Below are positions 52,083 to 61,150 of a DNA stretch of 64,000 bases, piece after piece. The DNA is taken from positions 1,702,935 to 1,766,934 of the forward strand of contig CANMBD010000001.1 in NCBI GenBank assembly GCA_947495985.1, given 5' to 3'. A program made the translations under genes and the position numbers. The notes beneath the pieces are model-generated. The model ran no database searches and had not been told where the DNA came from. It saw only the letters and a list, made by a program, of their open reading frames with translations. The DNA is from an uncultured Sphingomonadaceae bacterium. GTDB taxonomy: Bacteria > Pseudomonadota > Alphaproteobacteria > Sphingomonadales > Sphingomonadaceae. Numbering within the stretch: position 1 is the stretch's first letter; the number at the start of each line of letters is the position of its first letter.

Positions 52083-53858
52083 TCAATGCGTTGCCGCATC
52101 TCCGGCTCCGCGCGGAACGCGGATCGAGTCGATCAGCTTGCGTACTTCTACCGGCGGTGAATCCGTCATCTTCGATACCGCAATCGCAATGGCGAAGTTA
52201 ATGATCATGCCAATAACACCGATGCCTTCCGGCGAGATGCCAAATAGCCAGTTGGCCGCGATATTGGCGTCCGGTGCGATCAGCTTGAAATAGGCAATAT
52301 AGCTGAAGGTAAATACCAGTCCGCTGACCATGCCCGCAATCGCGCCTTCCTTGTTCATCGACTTTGAGAAGATGCCCATGAAAATGGCCGGGAACAAAGA
52401 TGCTGCCGCCAGACCGAAGGCAAAGGCGACCACCTGCGCCACCCATCCCGGAGGATAGATGCCGAGATAGCCGGCCACGATAATCGCCGCTGTCGCTGCG
52501 ATACGCGCCGCTAACAATTCACCTTTCTCGGTAATTTGTGGACGGAACGTGCTTTTCAGCAGATCATGACTGATCGATGACGAGATCACCAGCAGCAAGC
52601 CCGCCGCCGTGGACAGCGCCGCCGCCAGACCGCCAGCGGCAACCAGAGCAATCACCCAGCCGGGCAGATTGGCAATTTCCGGATTGGCCAGCACCATGAT
52701 GTCGCGATCAACATAGACTTCATTTTCGCTGTCTGGATTGACCGTGTTGGCAATCAACCGCTCGCCACTTGCACCGGTTTCGCCGGTAAACTCGGGGCTT
52801 CCGGCGAAGGCATTGCCAGAGCGATATTCCATCTTGCCGTCGCCATTTTTGTCGGTCCAGGCGATCAGGTCGTTGCTCTCCCAGTTTTTGAACCAGGCGG
52901 GTGCCTTGGCATATTCTGTCTGGTCAACCGTCTCGATGAAGTTGATCCGGGCAAAAGCGCCAACCGCAGGAGCCGTGGTGTAGAGCAAGGCGATGAAGAT
53001 CAACGCCCAGCCTGCCGACTTGCGGGCATCCGAAGCCTTGGGCACGGTGAAGAAGCGCACGATCACATGCGGCAACCCTGCCGTACCGACCATCAGCGCC
53101 GCGGTAATGCAGAACACGTCGATCATCGATTTGGACCCGTCCGTATAGGCGCCAAAGCCCATATCCTGCAGCACCAGATCCAGTTTCTGCAAGACATATA
53201 AGCCCGACCCGTCATTGACCGTGGATCCCAGACCCAGTTGCGGGATGGGATTGCCAGTGACCAAAAAGCTGATGAAAAAGGCGGGAACCATATAGGCAAA
53301 GATCAGCACGCAATATTGTGCGACCTGCGTATAGGTAATGCCCTTCATCCCGCCGAGCACGGCATAAAAGAAAACAATGCCCATGCCGATAATCACACCC
53401 ATGGTGATCGGAACGTCAAGGAAGCGGGAAAAGACGATGCCCACCCCGCGCATCTGCCCGGCAATATAGGTGAAGCTGATAAAAATCAGACAGATCACCG
53501 CCACCACCCGCGCTGTTTTGGAATAATAACGTGTGCCAATAAAGTCGGGCACCGTAAACTGGCCGAACTTGCGCAAATAGGGCGCAAGCAAGAGGGCCAG
53601 CATCACATAACCACCGGTCCAGCCCATGAGATAGACCGAACCATCATAGCCGGAAAAGGCGATGATACCCGCCATCGAGATAAAGCTTGCCGCCGACATC
53701 CAGTCGGCTGCGGTTGCCATGCCGTTGACGACCGGATTGACTCCGCCGCCAGCCACATAAAATTCCTTGGTCGATCCTGCTCGTGACCATATCGCAATCC
53801 CGATATAGAGCGAGAAGGACAGGCCGACGAAAATATAGATGAGTGTTTGCGTATCCAT
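52083..53858 (-). CDS. Sodium:solute symporter, acetate permease type (VC_2705-like)
   Basis: 591 residues with about 13 TM helices. SSS signature regions: GGVNPVVNGMATAADWMSAASFISMAGIIAFSGYDG (read as overlapping parts) near residue 35-70, and a SAAGLLLVISSSISHDLLK segment near 430 typical of ActP-type acetate permeases. The large periplasmic loop near 310-390 is a trait of the subfamily that pairs with a DUF4212 small subunit. The gene for that subunit lies 11 bp upstream. It probably imports acetate or a related carboxylate. Confidence 0.9.
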   Translation of the reverse strand: MDTQTLIYIFVGLSFSLYIGIAIWSRAGSTKEFYVAGGGVNPVVNGMATAADWMSAASFISMAGIIAFSGYDGSVYLMGWTGGYVMLALLLAPYLRKFGQFTVPDFIGTRYYSKTARVVAVICLIFISFTYIAGQMRGVGIVFSRFLDVPITMGVIIGMGIVFFYAVLGGMKGITYTQVAQYCVLIFAYMVPAFFISFLVTGNPIPQLGLGSTVNDGSGLYVLQKLDLVLQDMGFGAYTDGSKSMIDVFCITAALMVGTAGLPHVIVRFFTVPKASDARKSAGWALIFIALLYTTAPAVGAFARINFIETVDQTEYAKAPAWFKNWESNDLIAWTDKNGDGKMEYRSGNAFAGSPEFTGETGASGERLIANTVNPDSENEVYVDRDIMVLANPEIANLPGWVIALVAAGGLAAALSTAAGLLLVISSSISHDLLKSTFRPQITEKGELLAARIAATAAIIVAGYLGIYPPGWVAQVVAFAFGLAAASLFPAIFMGIFSKSMNKEGAIAGMVSGLVFTFSYIAYFKLIAPDANIAANWLFGISPEGIGVIGMIINFAIAIAVSKMTDSPPVEVRKLIDSIRVPRGAGDAATH

Positions 53859-53869
53859 GTCAGCCCCCC

Positions 53870-54196
53870 TCAGTCATCAAGATCATATTTGCGTTCGATC
53901 TTTTTCATCTTCCACGTGTAGTAGAAGATGAGCAGAACGAAGACGTAGATGGAGCCCTGTTGGGCGAACCAGAAGCCGAGCGGATAGCCACCCAGCGAAA
54001 ACTGATCGAGGAAATCGCGGAACAATATTCCCGCGCCAAAGGATACGACAAACCAGATTGCCATTAATGTCCAGAGCAACCGGATATTCTCTGACCAATA
54101 AGCCTTCTCATTGGAGTTTGTTTCGGTGTCTGTTTCCGGCCCGCCGGCATTAGTGCTGTCATTCGGCTCCGGGACCGATGGATCATTGTCAGTCAT
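53870..54196 (-). CDS. DUF4212 sodium/substrate symporter small subunit
   Basis: 108 residues from ATG 54196, with GGAGG upstream. An acidic, Asn/Thr-rich N-terminus (1-32) is followed by AYWSENIRLLWTLMAIWFVVSFGAG and GGYPLGFWFAQQGSIYVFVLLIFYYTWKM, the two TM helices that define DUF4212. It lies 11 bp before the symporter gene and works with it. Confidence 0.93.
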   Translation of the reverse strand: MTDNDPSVPEPNDSTNAGGPETDTETNSNEKAYWSENIRLLWTLMAIWFVVSFGAGILFRDFLDQFSLGGYPLGFWFAQQGSIYVFVLLIFYYTWKMKKIERKYDLDD

Positions 54197-54314
54197 TATA
54201 TCCTCCCCTTCCTTATTTCCTATCATGACCGGTTTCCGGCCATTCTCAAGAACGCTAGCGGAGATGGGGAATTTTGATAGAGAGACTTTGGTCTAATATG
54301 CACGGCCAAGCCAT

Positions 54315-55007
54315 TCAGGCCCGCATAAGCACGTCCTCAACTAGCAGGTTTTCGGTTTGGCGGCGCGCGCATTGGGCAAGAAACAGTTCCGCACAAGCCA
54401 AAGCATCGGTCAGCCCATCATGGGCCCGATAGTAGGGCAAACCATATTGCGCCCGCAATTTTCCCAACCGCAGGCCATCTGCCGCCCGGTCTTTGGGAAA
54501 CCATCTGTCTTCCAATTGCATGGTGCAGATGAAACGCCCGACAAAAGGCACGCCGAAACAGCGCAGGCAAGCGGCATTCAGAAAAGACTGCTCGATAAAC
54601 GCCGCATGGGCGATAATCGCCGTTCCCTTGAGGTCAGCCAGCAGCGCCAGCAAAACATCTTGCTCCGACTGCCCTTCGGCCGCAGCATCGTCGGTAATCC
54701 TATGAATGACCACTGCCGAGCCCTGAAGCTTGCTTTCCGCACGGATACGCAGACGCCGGGCGCTGCTCAACTTTACGGCACACCCCTCAACAGCGACCCA
54801 TCCCGCCTCGAGCAGCTGGGCGTTTTCCTCCAGCCCGTCGCTTTCAAAATCAAGAGCGATCAGTGGCGCGTCTTCCAGATGCTGGTCGGTTGGCACAAGA
54901 GCATCATAATAATCCGCCATCGGGGTCGACCGTGCTGCCTCCTTCGCACGCTCCCATTGCGCGGCAAAGCGCTTCTCCTGAAACCAGTTTTGCCAGCCGA
55001 GTTTCAC
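54315..55007 (-). CDS. DnaQ-like 3'-5' exonuclease-fold protein
   Basis: 230 residues. ExoI motif ALDFESDGL at about 50, ExoII region TAIIAHAAFIEQSFLNAA, and ExoIII YYRAHDGLTDALACAELF at about 200 carry the DEDDh residues. In this acetate gene set an exonuclease-like protein beside a DUF294 protein recurs in other bacteria; its substrate is not known. The ATG overlaps the stop of the CBS gene (ATGA). Confidence 0.85.
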   Translation of the reverse strand: MKLGWQNWFQEKRFAAQWERAKEAARSTPMADYYDALVPTDQHLEDAPLIALDFESDGLEENAQLLEAGWVAVEGCAVKLSSARRLRIRAESKLQGSAVVIHRITDDAAAEGQSEQDVLLALLADLKGTAIIAHAAFIEQSFLNAACLRCFGVPFVGRFICTMQLEDRWFPKDRAADGLRLGKLRAQYGLPYYRAHDGLTDALACAELFLAQCARRQTENLLVEDVLMRA

Positions 55008-56875
55008 TGAATGTTGCCAGCATATTTGCGGCTGACAATATCCATATGGTCGCGGATCACGCGAAACGCGTCCTTTAGATGCTCTCGTTCAAACCGGGAT
55101 AACAGCGCGGGGGAGAGATTGTTGGTTGGCGCTGTGCCTTGTCTGATCTGCTCCGATTGATGGCGAAACCGGACACTGCGGATAAACTCGAAAGAGTCGA
55201 CAATATCCGAAACCGCTTCTTCGCTCAGTTCGTCAAGTTCGGCTGCTTTCTTCAAGCGTTCTTCGCTGTTCACTTCACTCAGTCCCAGTGCCAGCGCATA
55301 GACCCGGGCAATGTCGACCACCGGCGCAATAGCCTGATGTTTCAGGTCGAGCACATCGCCCTCTTTCTCGTCATGTTGCAGCAGGAAATTGCGGAAAAAA
55401 CCAAGTGGAACCTTGGTATGGGCTGCCGCCCTTGCAATGAAAGACAGGAAAATCCTGTTGGCGCTGCTCCAGGCAAAAATCTGTTCACGCAAACTGTCAA
55501 CCAGCTCCTCCTTGCCCGCCACGCATCTCATGTCGAAGAAGATGGTGGTGTTGAGGACGTTTTCCGGATCCGGCCTGTCAATCCAGTCACGGTAACGCTC
55601 TTTCCACACCGCAAGCGGCTGCCGCCATTTGTCATTGGTCGCCATGATATTGCCCGGGCAATAGATATAGCCGGCGCTGTTCAGCCCATCACACAGGAAG
55701 GTCGCGAGCCTCTCAAAATAAGCGCCATGCGCCTGTTCATCATAACCATCATCCAGAATGAAACCGTTGTCCTGATCCGATCCGCCAGCCTGCTCCTGTC
55801 TAGCAAGCGAGCCAAATACAACCAGCGCATAGGGAACCGGCGGCGGCCCTAACTGCTGCTCCCCCAGTTTCAGCAACTGGCGATGGGTTGCCTCGCCGAT
55901 ATTCGAGACGAACCTTGCGACATGATCGGCATCGACCCCGGACTCAATCAGATGCGCCAATACCGCATCCACGCGCCGGGCCGCGCTTGCAACCGCAGCG
56001 GCATCACCGGCAGCCTCAATCTCAGCGACTACTTGCAGGGCATTCATACCAAACCGGTTGAGCAGATCGCTGGAGCTGATCACGCCGACAATTTCATCGG
56101 TGTCGTTTACGATCGGCAGATGATGGATATTGTGCTGCGACATGATCAGCATGGCGGACAGCAGATCGTCTTCAAGCGACATCGTGATCGGGTCCTGCGT
56201 CATCACGCGGGACACCGGTTCATCAAGCGGTACATCCTGTCCCAGCACGCGGCGGCGCAAATCCTTGTCAGTGATGATCCCCAACAGCCGGCCCTGATCC
56301 GTCAGCGGCAAAGTGGAAACATCGGCACGGGTCATCAGCTTGGCAGCTTCGCGGATGCTGTCACCCGGACTGGCTGTAACCACCTCGTTCCGGCGCATAA
56401 GGCTGCCGAGCTTTACCGCGATCATGGCCGCTTCACCATGGCTTTGCCCAGATTGCCGCAAACCTTCAACCGCCAGACGCAACCGTTCGGCCTCGTCCTT
56501 GGCGAAAAACCCACTAAGCGCTTCATGGTCATCAAGTAATTTCAGAAAGTCCGTTTTGGGCAGCTGGTAAATCAGACTGTCTTCATGAGCGATGACCTGA
56601 TTGCGCGTGCGTTCGTGATGGAGCAGAGAGGGATAACCGAAGACGCCACCCTCCCCCAGCCGATGATTCAGTTCCGTCCCGCCCAGCCGCAATTCCACTG
56701 CCCCTGACCGGACGATGCCGAGCGCGTGATTTTCCTTGTCCGCATCAATAATCATTGCCTCTCGCGGGAAATAGCGGACCTCGACCCTCCGCGCGAGTGC
56801 GCTGATAACATCCGCCGAAAGCGCATCAAACGGTGCATGCCGGCCGAGAAATAGAACAACTTCGTCAACTTCCAC
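55004..56875 (-). CDS. cNMP-binding / CBS / DUF294 nucleotidyltransferase protein
   Basis: 623 residues. A cyclic-nucleotide-binding-like domain (1-125), two CBS domains (about 150-270: RADVSTLPLTDQGRLLGIITDKDLR; HNIHHLPIVNDTDEIVGVISSSDLL), a GlnD-like nucleotidyltransferase (about 345-385, with ALVVFGSLARQEQ and SDQDNGFI: the G-S...D-x-D motif) and a helical DUF294 C-terminus. This is the protein found with ActP-type symporters and CrbS in many proteobacteria; a signalling role tied to acetate transport is likely. First gene of the minus-strand set. Confidence 0.9.
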   Translation of the reverse strand: MEVDEVVLFLGRHAPFDALSADVISALARRVEVRYFPREAMIIDADKENHALGIVRSGAVELRLGGTELNHRLGEGGVFGYPSLLHHERTRNQVIAHEDSLIYQLPKTDFLKLLDDHEALSGFFAKDEAERLRLAVEGLRQSGQSHGEAAMIAVKLGSLMRRNEVVTASPGDSIREAAKLMTRADVSTLPLTDQGRLLGIITDKDLRRRVLGQDVPLDEPVSRVMTQDPITMSLEDDLLSAMLIMSQHNIHHLPIVNDTDEIVGVISSSDLLNRFGMNALQVVAEIEAAGDAAAVASAARRVDAVLAHLIESGVDADHVARFVSNIGEATHRQLLKLGEQQLGPPPVPYALVVFGSLARQEQAGGSDQDNGFILDDGYDEQAHGAYFERLATFLCDGLNSAGYIYCPGNIMATNDKWRQPLAVWKERYRDWIDRPDPENVLNTTIFFDMRCVAGKEELVDSLREQIFAWSSANRIFLSFIARAAAHTKVPLGFFRNFLLQHDEKEGDVLDLKHQAIAPVVDIARVYALALGLSEVNSEERLKKAAELDELSEEAVSDIVDSFEFIRSVRFRHQSEQIRQGTAPTNNLSPALLSRFEREHLKDAFRVIRDHMDIVSRKYAGNIQ

Positions 56876-56983
56876 GGGATCCTCCTCACCTCATTTTGCA
56901 CGACATGAGCGCAATAAGCTATTGGCCAAAGGTATGACTTGGATCGGAAGCCCGTTTTGGTTGCTATATATCGGAAGCGGGCA

Positions 56984-57883
56984 CTAGATTAATGCTTCAA
57001 GCGACCAGGTTATTTCTTCTACAAACCGTTTCAGCCTAGCTGTTTGCCGATTGGCCGGTGCGTAGGCGATGTTGATTTCCAGCTCCGGCGCTCGCCAATC
57101 CGGAAGGGCGTTGACAAGGGCACCCGACACCAAATCGTCACGAACCAGCCATTCCGGCATAACCGCTGCGGTCTGGCCGGACAGGATGGATCGACGAATG
57201 GCGAATATATTGTTTGTCGTAAATGCAACTGAGGGCTTCAGCGCCTTTTTTGCACCTGCCCGTCCGGTCAGCGGGATATGACCGCCTTCAAATGGTGACA
57301 AGGCCGCAAAGGGCAATCGAGCCAACGTTTCGGGCGAATGCGGCGCTCCATTCGCCAGAAGCCGCTGCGAAGCGACAATGATCCGTTTTACCGATTTAAC
57401 CGGCTTCACGATGAGCGTGTCATCAGGCACCGGCCCGACCTTGATCCACAGGTCACACCCCAGTTCGGAAAATTTGATATTTTCATCTTCCAATATCCAG
57501 TCAATATGAACATCTGGAAAGCGGGCCTGAAACGAAGCCGCCGTATCGGCCAATAGCTTTTGCCCCAGCGCGACCGGCGCCACTACACGGATAGGACCCC
57601 GCATCACGTGGGCTTCATCCGCAAATGTCTCGACAAGCAACGACCAGCTCGCGAGCTGTTCTCTCGCTTTTTCAAGGCATATTTTCCCCGCGGATGTCAA
57701 CGCCAGACTATGAGTTGTTCTGATAATCAGCTCTATACCGAGACGGTCCTCGAGAGCCGCGAGCTGCCGGCTTGCCGATGCTTGGGAAAGACCGAGATCT
57801 CTCGCAGCTGCACTGATCGAACCGCGTTCGGCGATGCGGATAAATGTCTCCAGCAATGTCAAGCGATCCAAGCTTTTGCTCAT
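56984..57883 (-). CDS. LysR-family regulator
   Basis: 299 residues. Winged HTH at about 18-60 (GSISAAARDLGLSQASASRQLAALEDRLGIELIIRTTHSLALTSAG). Substrate-binding domain with IRVVAPVALGQKLLADTAASFQARFPDVHIDW. It is divergent from an aldo-keto reductase gene 108 bp away and probably controls it. A T-N11-A dyad, ATAC-N7-GTAT at 57882-57896, overlaps its own start, typical for autoregulation. Confidence 0.92.
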   Translation of the reverse strand: MSKSLDRLTLLETFIRIAERGSISAAARDLGLSQASASRQLAALEDRLGIELIIRTTHSLALTSAGKICLEKAREQLASWSLLVETFADEAHVMRGPIRVVAPVALGQKLLADTAASFQARFPDVHIDWILEDENIKFSELGCDLWIKVGPVPDDTLIVKPVKSVKRIIVASQRLLANGAPHSPETLARLPFAALSPFEGGHIPLTGRAGAKKALKPSVAFTTNNIFAIRRSILSGQTAAVMPEWLVRDDLVSGALVNALPDWRAPELEINIAYAPANRQTARLKRFVEEITWSLEALI

Positions 57884-57896
57884 ACGTATTATGTAT
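57882..57896. promoter_or_regulatory. LysR-type T-N11-A dyad
   Basis: ATACGTATTATGTAT (ATAC-N7-GTAT) overlaps the LysR start codon and faces the aldo-keto reductase promoter. The shape is right for a LysR site; binding is inferred. Confidence 0.4.
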
Positions 57897-57990
57897 AACA
57901 GCTAGGCATATTCTCTGTCTACCACATAAGCTGGCCATCCGCCATTACTCCCCTATCGGCCGCTAACGGCCATTTGACAGACAAGAGATA

Positions 57991-58770
57991 ATGATGACAA
58001 ATTCCACTTCACTCAGTTTTGAACTTGAAGGCCAGTCCACAGTCAACCGACTCGGTTATGGCGCCATGCGCCTGACCGGTCAGCCAAGCAATTTCGGTCC
58101 TTATGCGGATTGGGAGGCGGGCAAAGCCTTGCTACGTCACGCTCTCAATTCGGGTGTGAATTTCTTCGACAGTGCGCGTTCCTACGGACCGTTGACGGCG
58201 GACCAGATCATCGGTGAAGCACTGGAAGGCAGCAATGCCTTTATCGCCACCAAGGGTGGTGTCGACAAACCTGCTGCAAACAGAATCACGGTCGACGGAT
58301 CGCGTGACACATTGCTGCGGGAAATTGATGAGGCGCTGGTCAATTTGCGCAGGGACCAGATTGATTTGTTCCAGCTGCACCGCATTGATCCCGATATACC
58401 GGTTGAACAGTCAGTCGCCGCTTTGGCCGAAGCGAAATCAGACGGCCGCATCAAGCATATCGGCCTTTCCAATGTCAGTCGCGAAGAGCTGGACCGTGCC
58501 CTGGCCGTCGCCCCTATCGCCAGTGTCCAGAACCGGTTCAATATGGCGGAGACCGGGCAGGATGATCTGGTCGACTATACGGCAGACAAGGGCATTGCTT
58601 TCATTCCCTATGGACCGCTGGGCGCCAATCCCATGAAACAGGGCGCGAAGCTGGAGCCGCGCGAGGCATTGGCCTGGCTGCTGAAACGCTCGCCCAATAT
58701 CATTGTCATTCCAGGAACAACGTCGGTTGATCACTTGAATGAAAATATTAGCGCCCTGGACCTGATATGA
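57991..58770 (+). CDS. Aldo-keto reductase
   Basis: 259 residues of a TIM barrel. Catalytic tetrad: Asp and Tyr in NFFDSARSYGPL, Lys in FIATKGGV, His in LFQLHRID. The cofactor end is IIVIPGTTSVDHLNENI. It reduces an aldehyde or ketone with NADPH. Start ATG 57991 (second of ATGATG) after AGAGATA. It overlaps the next gene by 4 bp and is divergent from the LysR gene. Confidence 0.93.
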   Translation: MMTNSTSLSFELEGQSTVNRLGYGAMRLTGQPSNFGPYADWEAGKALLRHALNSGVNFFDSARSYGPLTADQIIGEALEGSNAFIATKGGVDKPAANRITVDGSRDTLLREIDEALVNLRRDQIDLFQLHRIDPDIPVEQSVAALAEAKSDGRIKHIGLSNVSREELDRALAVAPIASVQNRFNMAETGQDDLVDYTADKGIAFIPYGPLGANPMKQGAKLEPREALAWLLKRSPNIIVIPGTTSVDHLNENISALDLI

Positions 58771-59003
58771 AAATCCGGACGGGCATCTCTGGCAATACCT
58801 TAAGGCAAGGCGGCAAGACCCGCCTTGCCATTCAGACATGGATTGGCGTTTATCCGGTGCTGACCGTAATTGCGTTGATCCTCGAACCGATATTGAGCGA
58901 CATGGAAATTCCGTTACGGACGCTGGTCATGAGTGTCCTGATGGTGCCGATCATGGTGTTCTGGATCATGCCACTGATTGACAGGGTTGCCCGCAAAGCA
59001 TGA
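58767..59003 (+). CDS. Small two-TM membrane protein, unknown function
   Basis: 78 residues. Two TM helices (about 22-42, WIGVYPVLTVIALILEPIL; about 50-72, LRTLVMSVLMVPIMVFWIMPLI). Proteins with this 'WIGVYPxLT...LRTL...PIM' pattern often follow LysR-controlled reductases, but the function is unknown. The start overlaps the aldo-keto reductase stop. Confidence 0.8.
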   Translation: MKIRTGISGNTLRQGGKTRLAIQTWIGVYPVLTVIALILEPILSDMEIPLRTLVMSVLMVPIMVFWIMPLIDRVARKA

Positions 59004-59056
59004 AGCCCGGCTCTACATCCGAAGCTGGCCGTTCCAGCAAAACCGGCAATCGCGAT

Positions 59057-60253
59057 CTACTTCGGCAAAACCCGCAAAATTTTGCTGTTGGGCCCGCTTT
59101 GATCTTCGGTGAGCAAATAAAGATAGCCATCCGGCCCGGTGCGGACATCGCGGAAGCGCGCATTTAGCTCGCCGAACAGCTCCTGCTGCTGCCCGAGCGA
59201 TCCATCTGCGTTCATCTCGACATGGCGAACATGTTTGAGCGCCAATGCCGACAGGAACAGGTCGCCCTGCCAATCGGGAAAAGCCTCGCCTGAATATTGC
59301 GCAAAACCGGAAGGCGCGATGGAGGGCGTGAAATGCACCAGCGGCTGCTCTGTCCCTTCCAGCGCTTCAAATGGCGATACCCGCCCGCCGGAATAGTCAA
59401 GCGCATAGGTGACCGTGGGCCAGCCATAATTGGCGCCGCGTTTGATCTCGTTAATCTCGTCGCCGCCAGCAGGGCCATGCTCATTCTCCAGGACACGGCC
59501 ATCTGCATCGACAATGATGCCTTGCGGATTGCGGTGACCATAGGACCATATTTCAGCCCTTGCGCCCGGCTTGCCGACAAAGGGGTTATCTTCCGGCACC
59601 GACCCATCGTCATTGAGGCGAACAATTTTGCCGAAATGATTATCCAGATTTTGCGCCTCTTCGCGGAAATGAAATGCGTCCCCGACCGGCATCAACAACG
59701 TGCCATCCGGTTGAAAAGCGATGCGAGCACCATAATGATTGCCCTGTATCCGGGCAGGCGCGGCGGCGAACAGCTGTTTGCCGTTGGCAAGCCTTGGCAC
59801 AGCACCGTCATCTGCCAGTTCAAACCGCATCAATAGCAGTGTGTTTTCATCATCACCCTGTTTTGCCGCATAGGAAATATAGACAAACCGGTTGGTTTCA
59901 AATTGCGGATGCAGAACAACGTCAAACAGACCAGCCTGCATGCCATCGCCGAAATGAACCTTGGGGAATTTGTCGCCAAGATTGAAGTCGTAGACTGTCT
60001 GTTGCTTTCCGTCTTTCCCGATATGCAGAAGCTTTCCGGTCCGCTGGGTCACCAGCATGTCACCGTCCGGCAGGAATGCCAGCGACCAGGGATGATCCAG
60101 ACCATCGGCAACGGTTTCAAACTGGTAATTAACCGGCGCGGTATCTACCCGCCCTGCAAGCTGGCTGGTTTTCTCACCCGATGTCGACGCCCCCTGATTG
60201 GAACATGAAGCGACTGCCAGACCCATGGCCACAAGGTAAAGACAATTGCGCAT
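59057..60253 (-). CDS. PQQ-dependent sugar dehydrogenase (Asd/YliI type), lipoprotein
   Basis: 398 residues from ATG 60253. A lipoprotein signal ends AVASC (Cys17). Six-bladed beta-propeller of the soluble glucose/aldose dehydrogenase family: VADGLDHPWSLAFLPDGDMLVTQRTGKL, GNHYGARIAFQPDGTLLMPVGD, WSYGHRNPQGIIVDADGRVLENEHGPAGGDEIN in parts, and YLLTEDQSG at the end. With PQQ it would oxidise aldoses in the periplasm. No PQQ synthesis genes are in this window. Confidence 0.9.
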   Translation of the reverse strand: MRNCLYLVAMGLAVASCSNQGASTSGEKTSQLAGRVDTAPVNYQFETVADGLDHPWSLAFLPDGDMLVTQRTGKLLHIGKDGKQQTVYDFNLGDKFPKVHFGDGMQAGLFDVVLHPQFETNRFVYISYAAKQGDDENTLLLMRFELADDGAVPRLANGKQLFAAAPARIQGNHYGARIAFQPDGTLLMPVGDAFHFREEAQNLDNHFGKIVRLNDDGSVPEDNPFVGKPGARAEIWSYGHRNPQGIIVDADGRVLENEHGPAGGDEINEIKRGANYGWPTVTYALDYSGGRVSPFEALEGTEQPLVHFTPSIAPSGFAQYSGEAFPDWQGDLFLSALALKHVRHVEMNADGSLGQQQELFGELNARFRDVRTGPDGYLYLLTEDQSGPNSKILRVLPK

Positions 60254-60378
60254 AGAGAAGTCCCCCAAGAGTTGATGACAATCTATCAAATATCATATCG
60301 CTTTTGTCCACTGTCTTCATTGGACTTGATCGGGTCATAAAAGCGGCTAGACTTCATGCGCAACGGGAGGAGCTATTC

Positions 60379-60825
60379 ATGGCGACAACAATCAGATTTC
60401 TGCTCGGACTGCTTGGCGGCAGCATCGCGGCCTATCTGCTGGCATCCATCCTGAATTCGCAGTTTGTCATGAATGCCCATGGTGTCCCGATCAGCTTTGG
60501 CGACCGTTTCAACATGACGATGTTTGATATCTCAAATATGGGGCCATATCTGGTGATCATTCTCGCCGCTTTTCTGATCGCCTTCCTTATCGCCGCAGTT
60601 TTGAAACGCTTTTTGCCGAAACTGTCAAACGTCGCCTATCCGATAGCAGGAGCCGCAGCGATAGGTACGGCGCTCGGGCTTATGTATATCACGTTTCAGA
60701 CTGTTCCCATTAGCGGCGCGCGGTCGACCCTCGGTTTCATCTCGCAAGTTGTTGCAGGCGCATTTGGCGGCTGGGTTTTCGGAAAAATCATTTTGCGCGG
60801 CGAGAAAAAACGCTCTTACCGGTGA
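60379..60825 (+). CDS. Four-TM membrane protein, unknown function
   Basis: 148 residues from ATG 60379, with GGGAGGAG upstream. Four TM helices (about 7-27, 53-76, 87-107, 120-140) and a basic C-terminus (RGEKKRSYR). No family is recognised. It is divergent from the sugar dehydrogenase gene, 125 bp away. Confidence 0.75.
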   Translation: MATTIRFLLGLLGGSIAAYLLASILNSQFVMNAHGVPISFGDRFNMTMFDISNMGPYLVIILAAFLIAFLIAAVLKRFLPKLSNVAYPIAGAAAIGTALGLMYITFQTVPISGARSTLGFISQVVAGAFGGWVFGKIILRGEKKRSYR

Positions 60826-60869
60826 TGATTGCCCTTTGGGCGACGGGATCAAAGCGCACAAAAAGAAAA

Positions 60870-60899
60870 GCCCCGCCGACTTGAGGAGCCGAGCGGGGC
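60870..60899 (-). terminator. Orphan terminator-like hairpin facing the minus strand
   Basis: GCCCCGC / GCGGGGC arms with a 16-nt loop. On the minus strand it is followed by TTTTCTTTTTGTG; on the plus strand no T-run follows. No minus-strand gene ends here, so it may close an unannotated small RNA or stop antisense transcription. Confidence 0.6.
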
Positions 60900-61047
60900 G
60901 TTGGAACAGTGGGTCGCATTTGCCGTTCCACGAACGTCTTTAGCGCAACTTACATCATCTGCATTGTACGAAATCGACTCTCCGGCACGATTTGTTCAAA
61001 ATCGTAATTTGGAAACACTGTACGAAATACCGCCAGATCGCGCTGTG

Positions 61048-61087
61048 GAAAAACAATAGCATTTGTAGAAAAACAATAGCATTTGTG
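61048..61087. repeat. 20-bp tandem duplication
   Basis: The unit GAAAAACAATAGCATTTGTA occurs twice in a row; the second copy differs only in its last base (G). It lies 64 bp before the GFA gene. Confidence 0.85.
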
Positions 61088-61150
61088 TACGTCCTGTTTG
61101 AGCTGCATATGTATAGATAATATACCGTTCGTCGAAGGAGAGTGTCAGCC

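Larger units (their letters stand above)
60826..61150. other. Gene-free stretch with hairpin and short repeats
   Basis: No credible gene. It contains an orphan terminator-like hairpin (60870-60899), two copies of TGTACGAAAT about 55 bp apart, and a 20-bp tandem duplication at 61048-61087. Confidence 0.55.
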
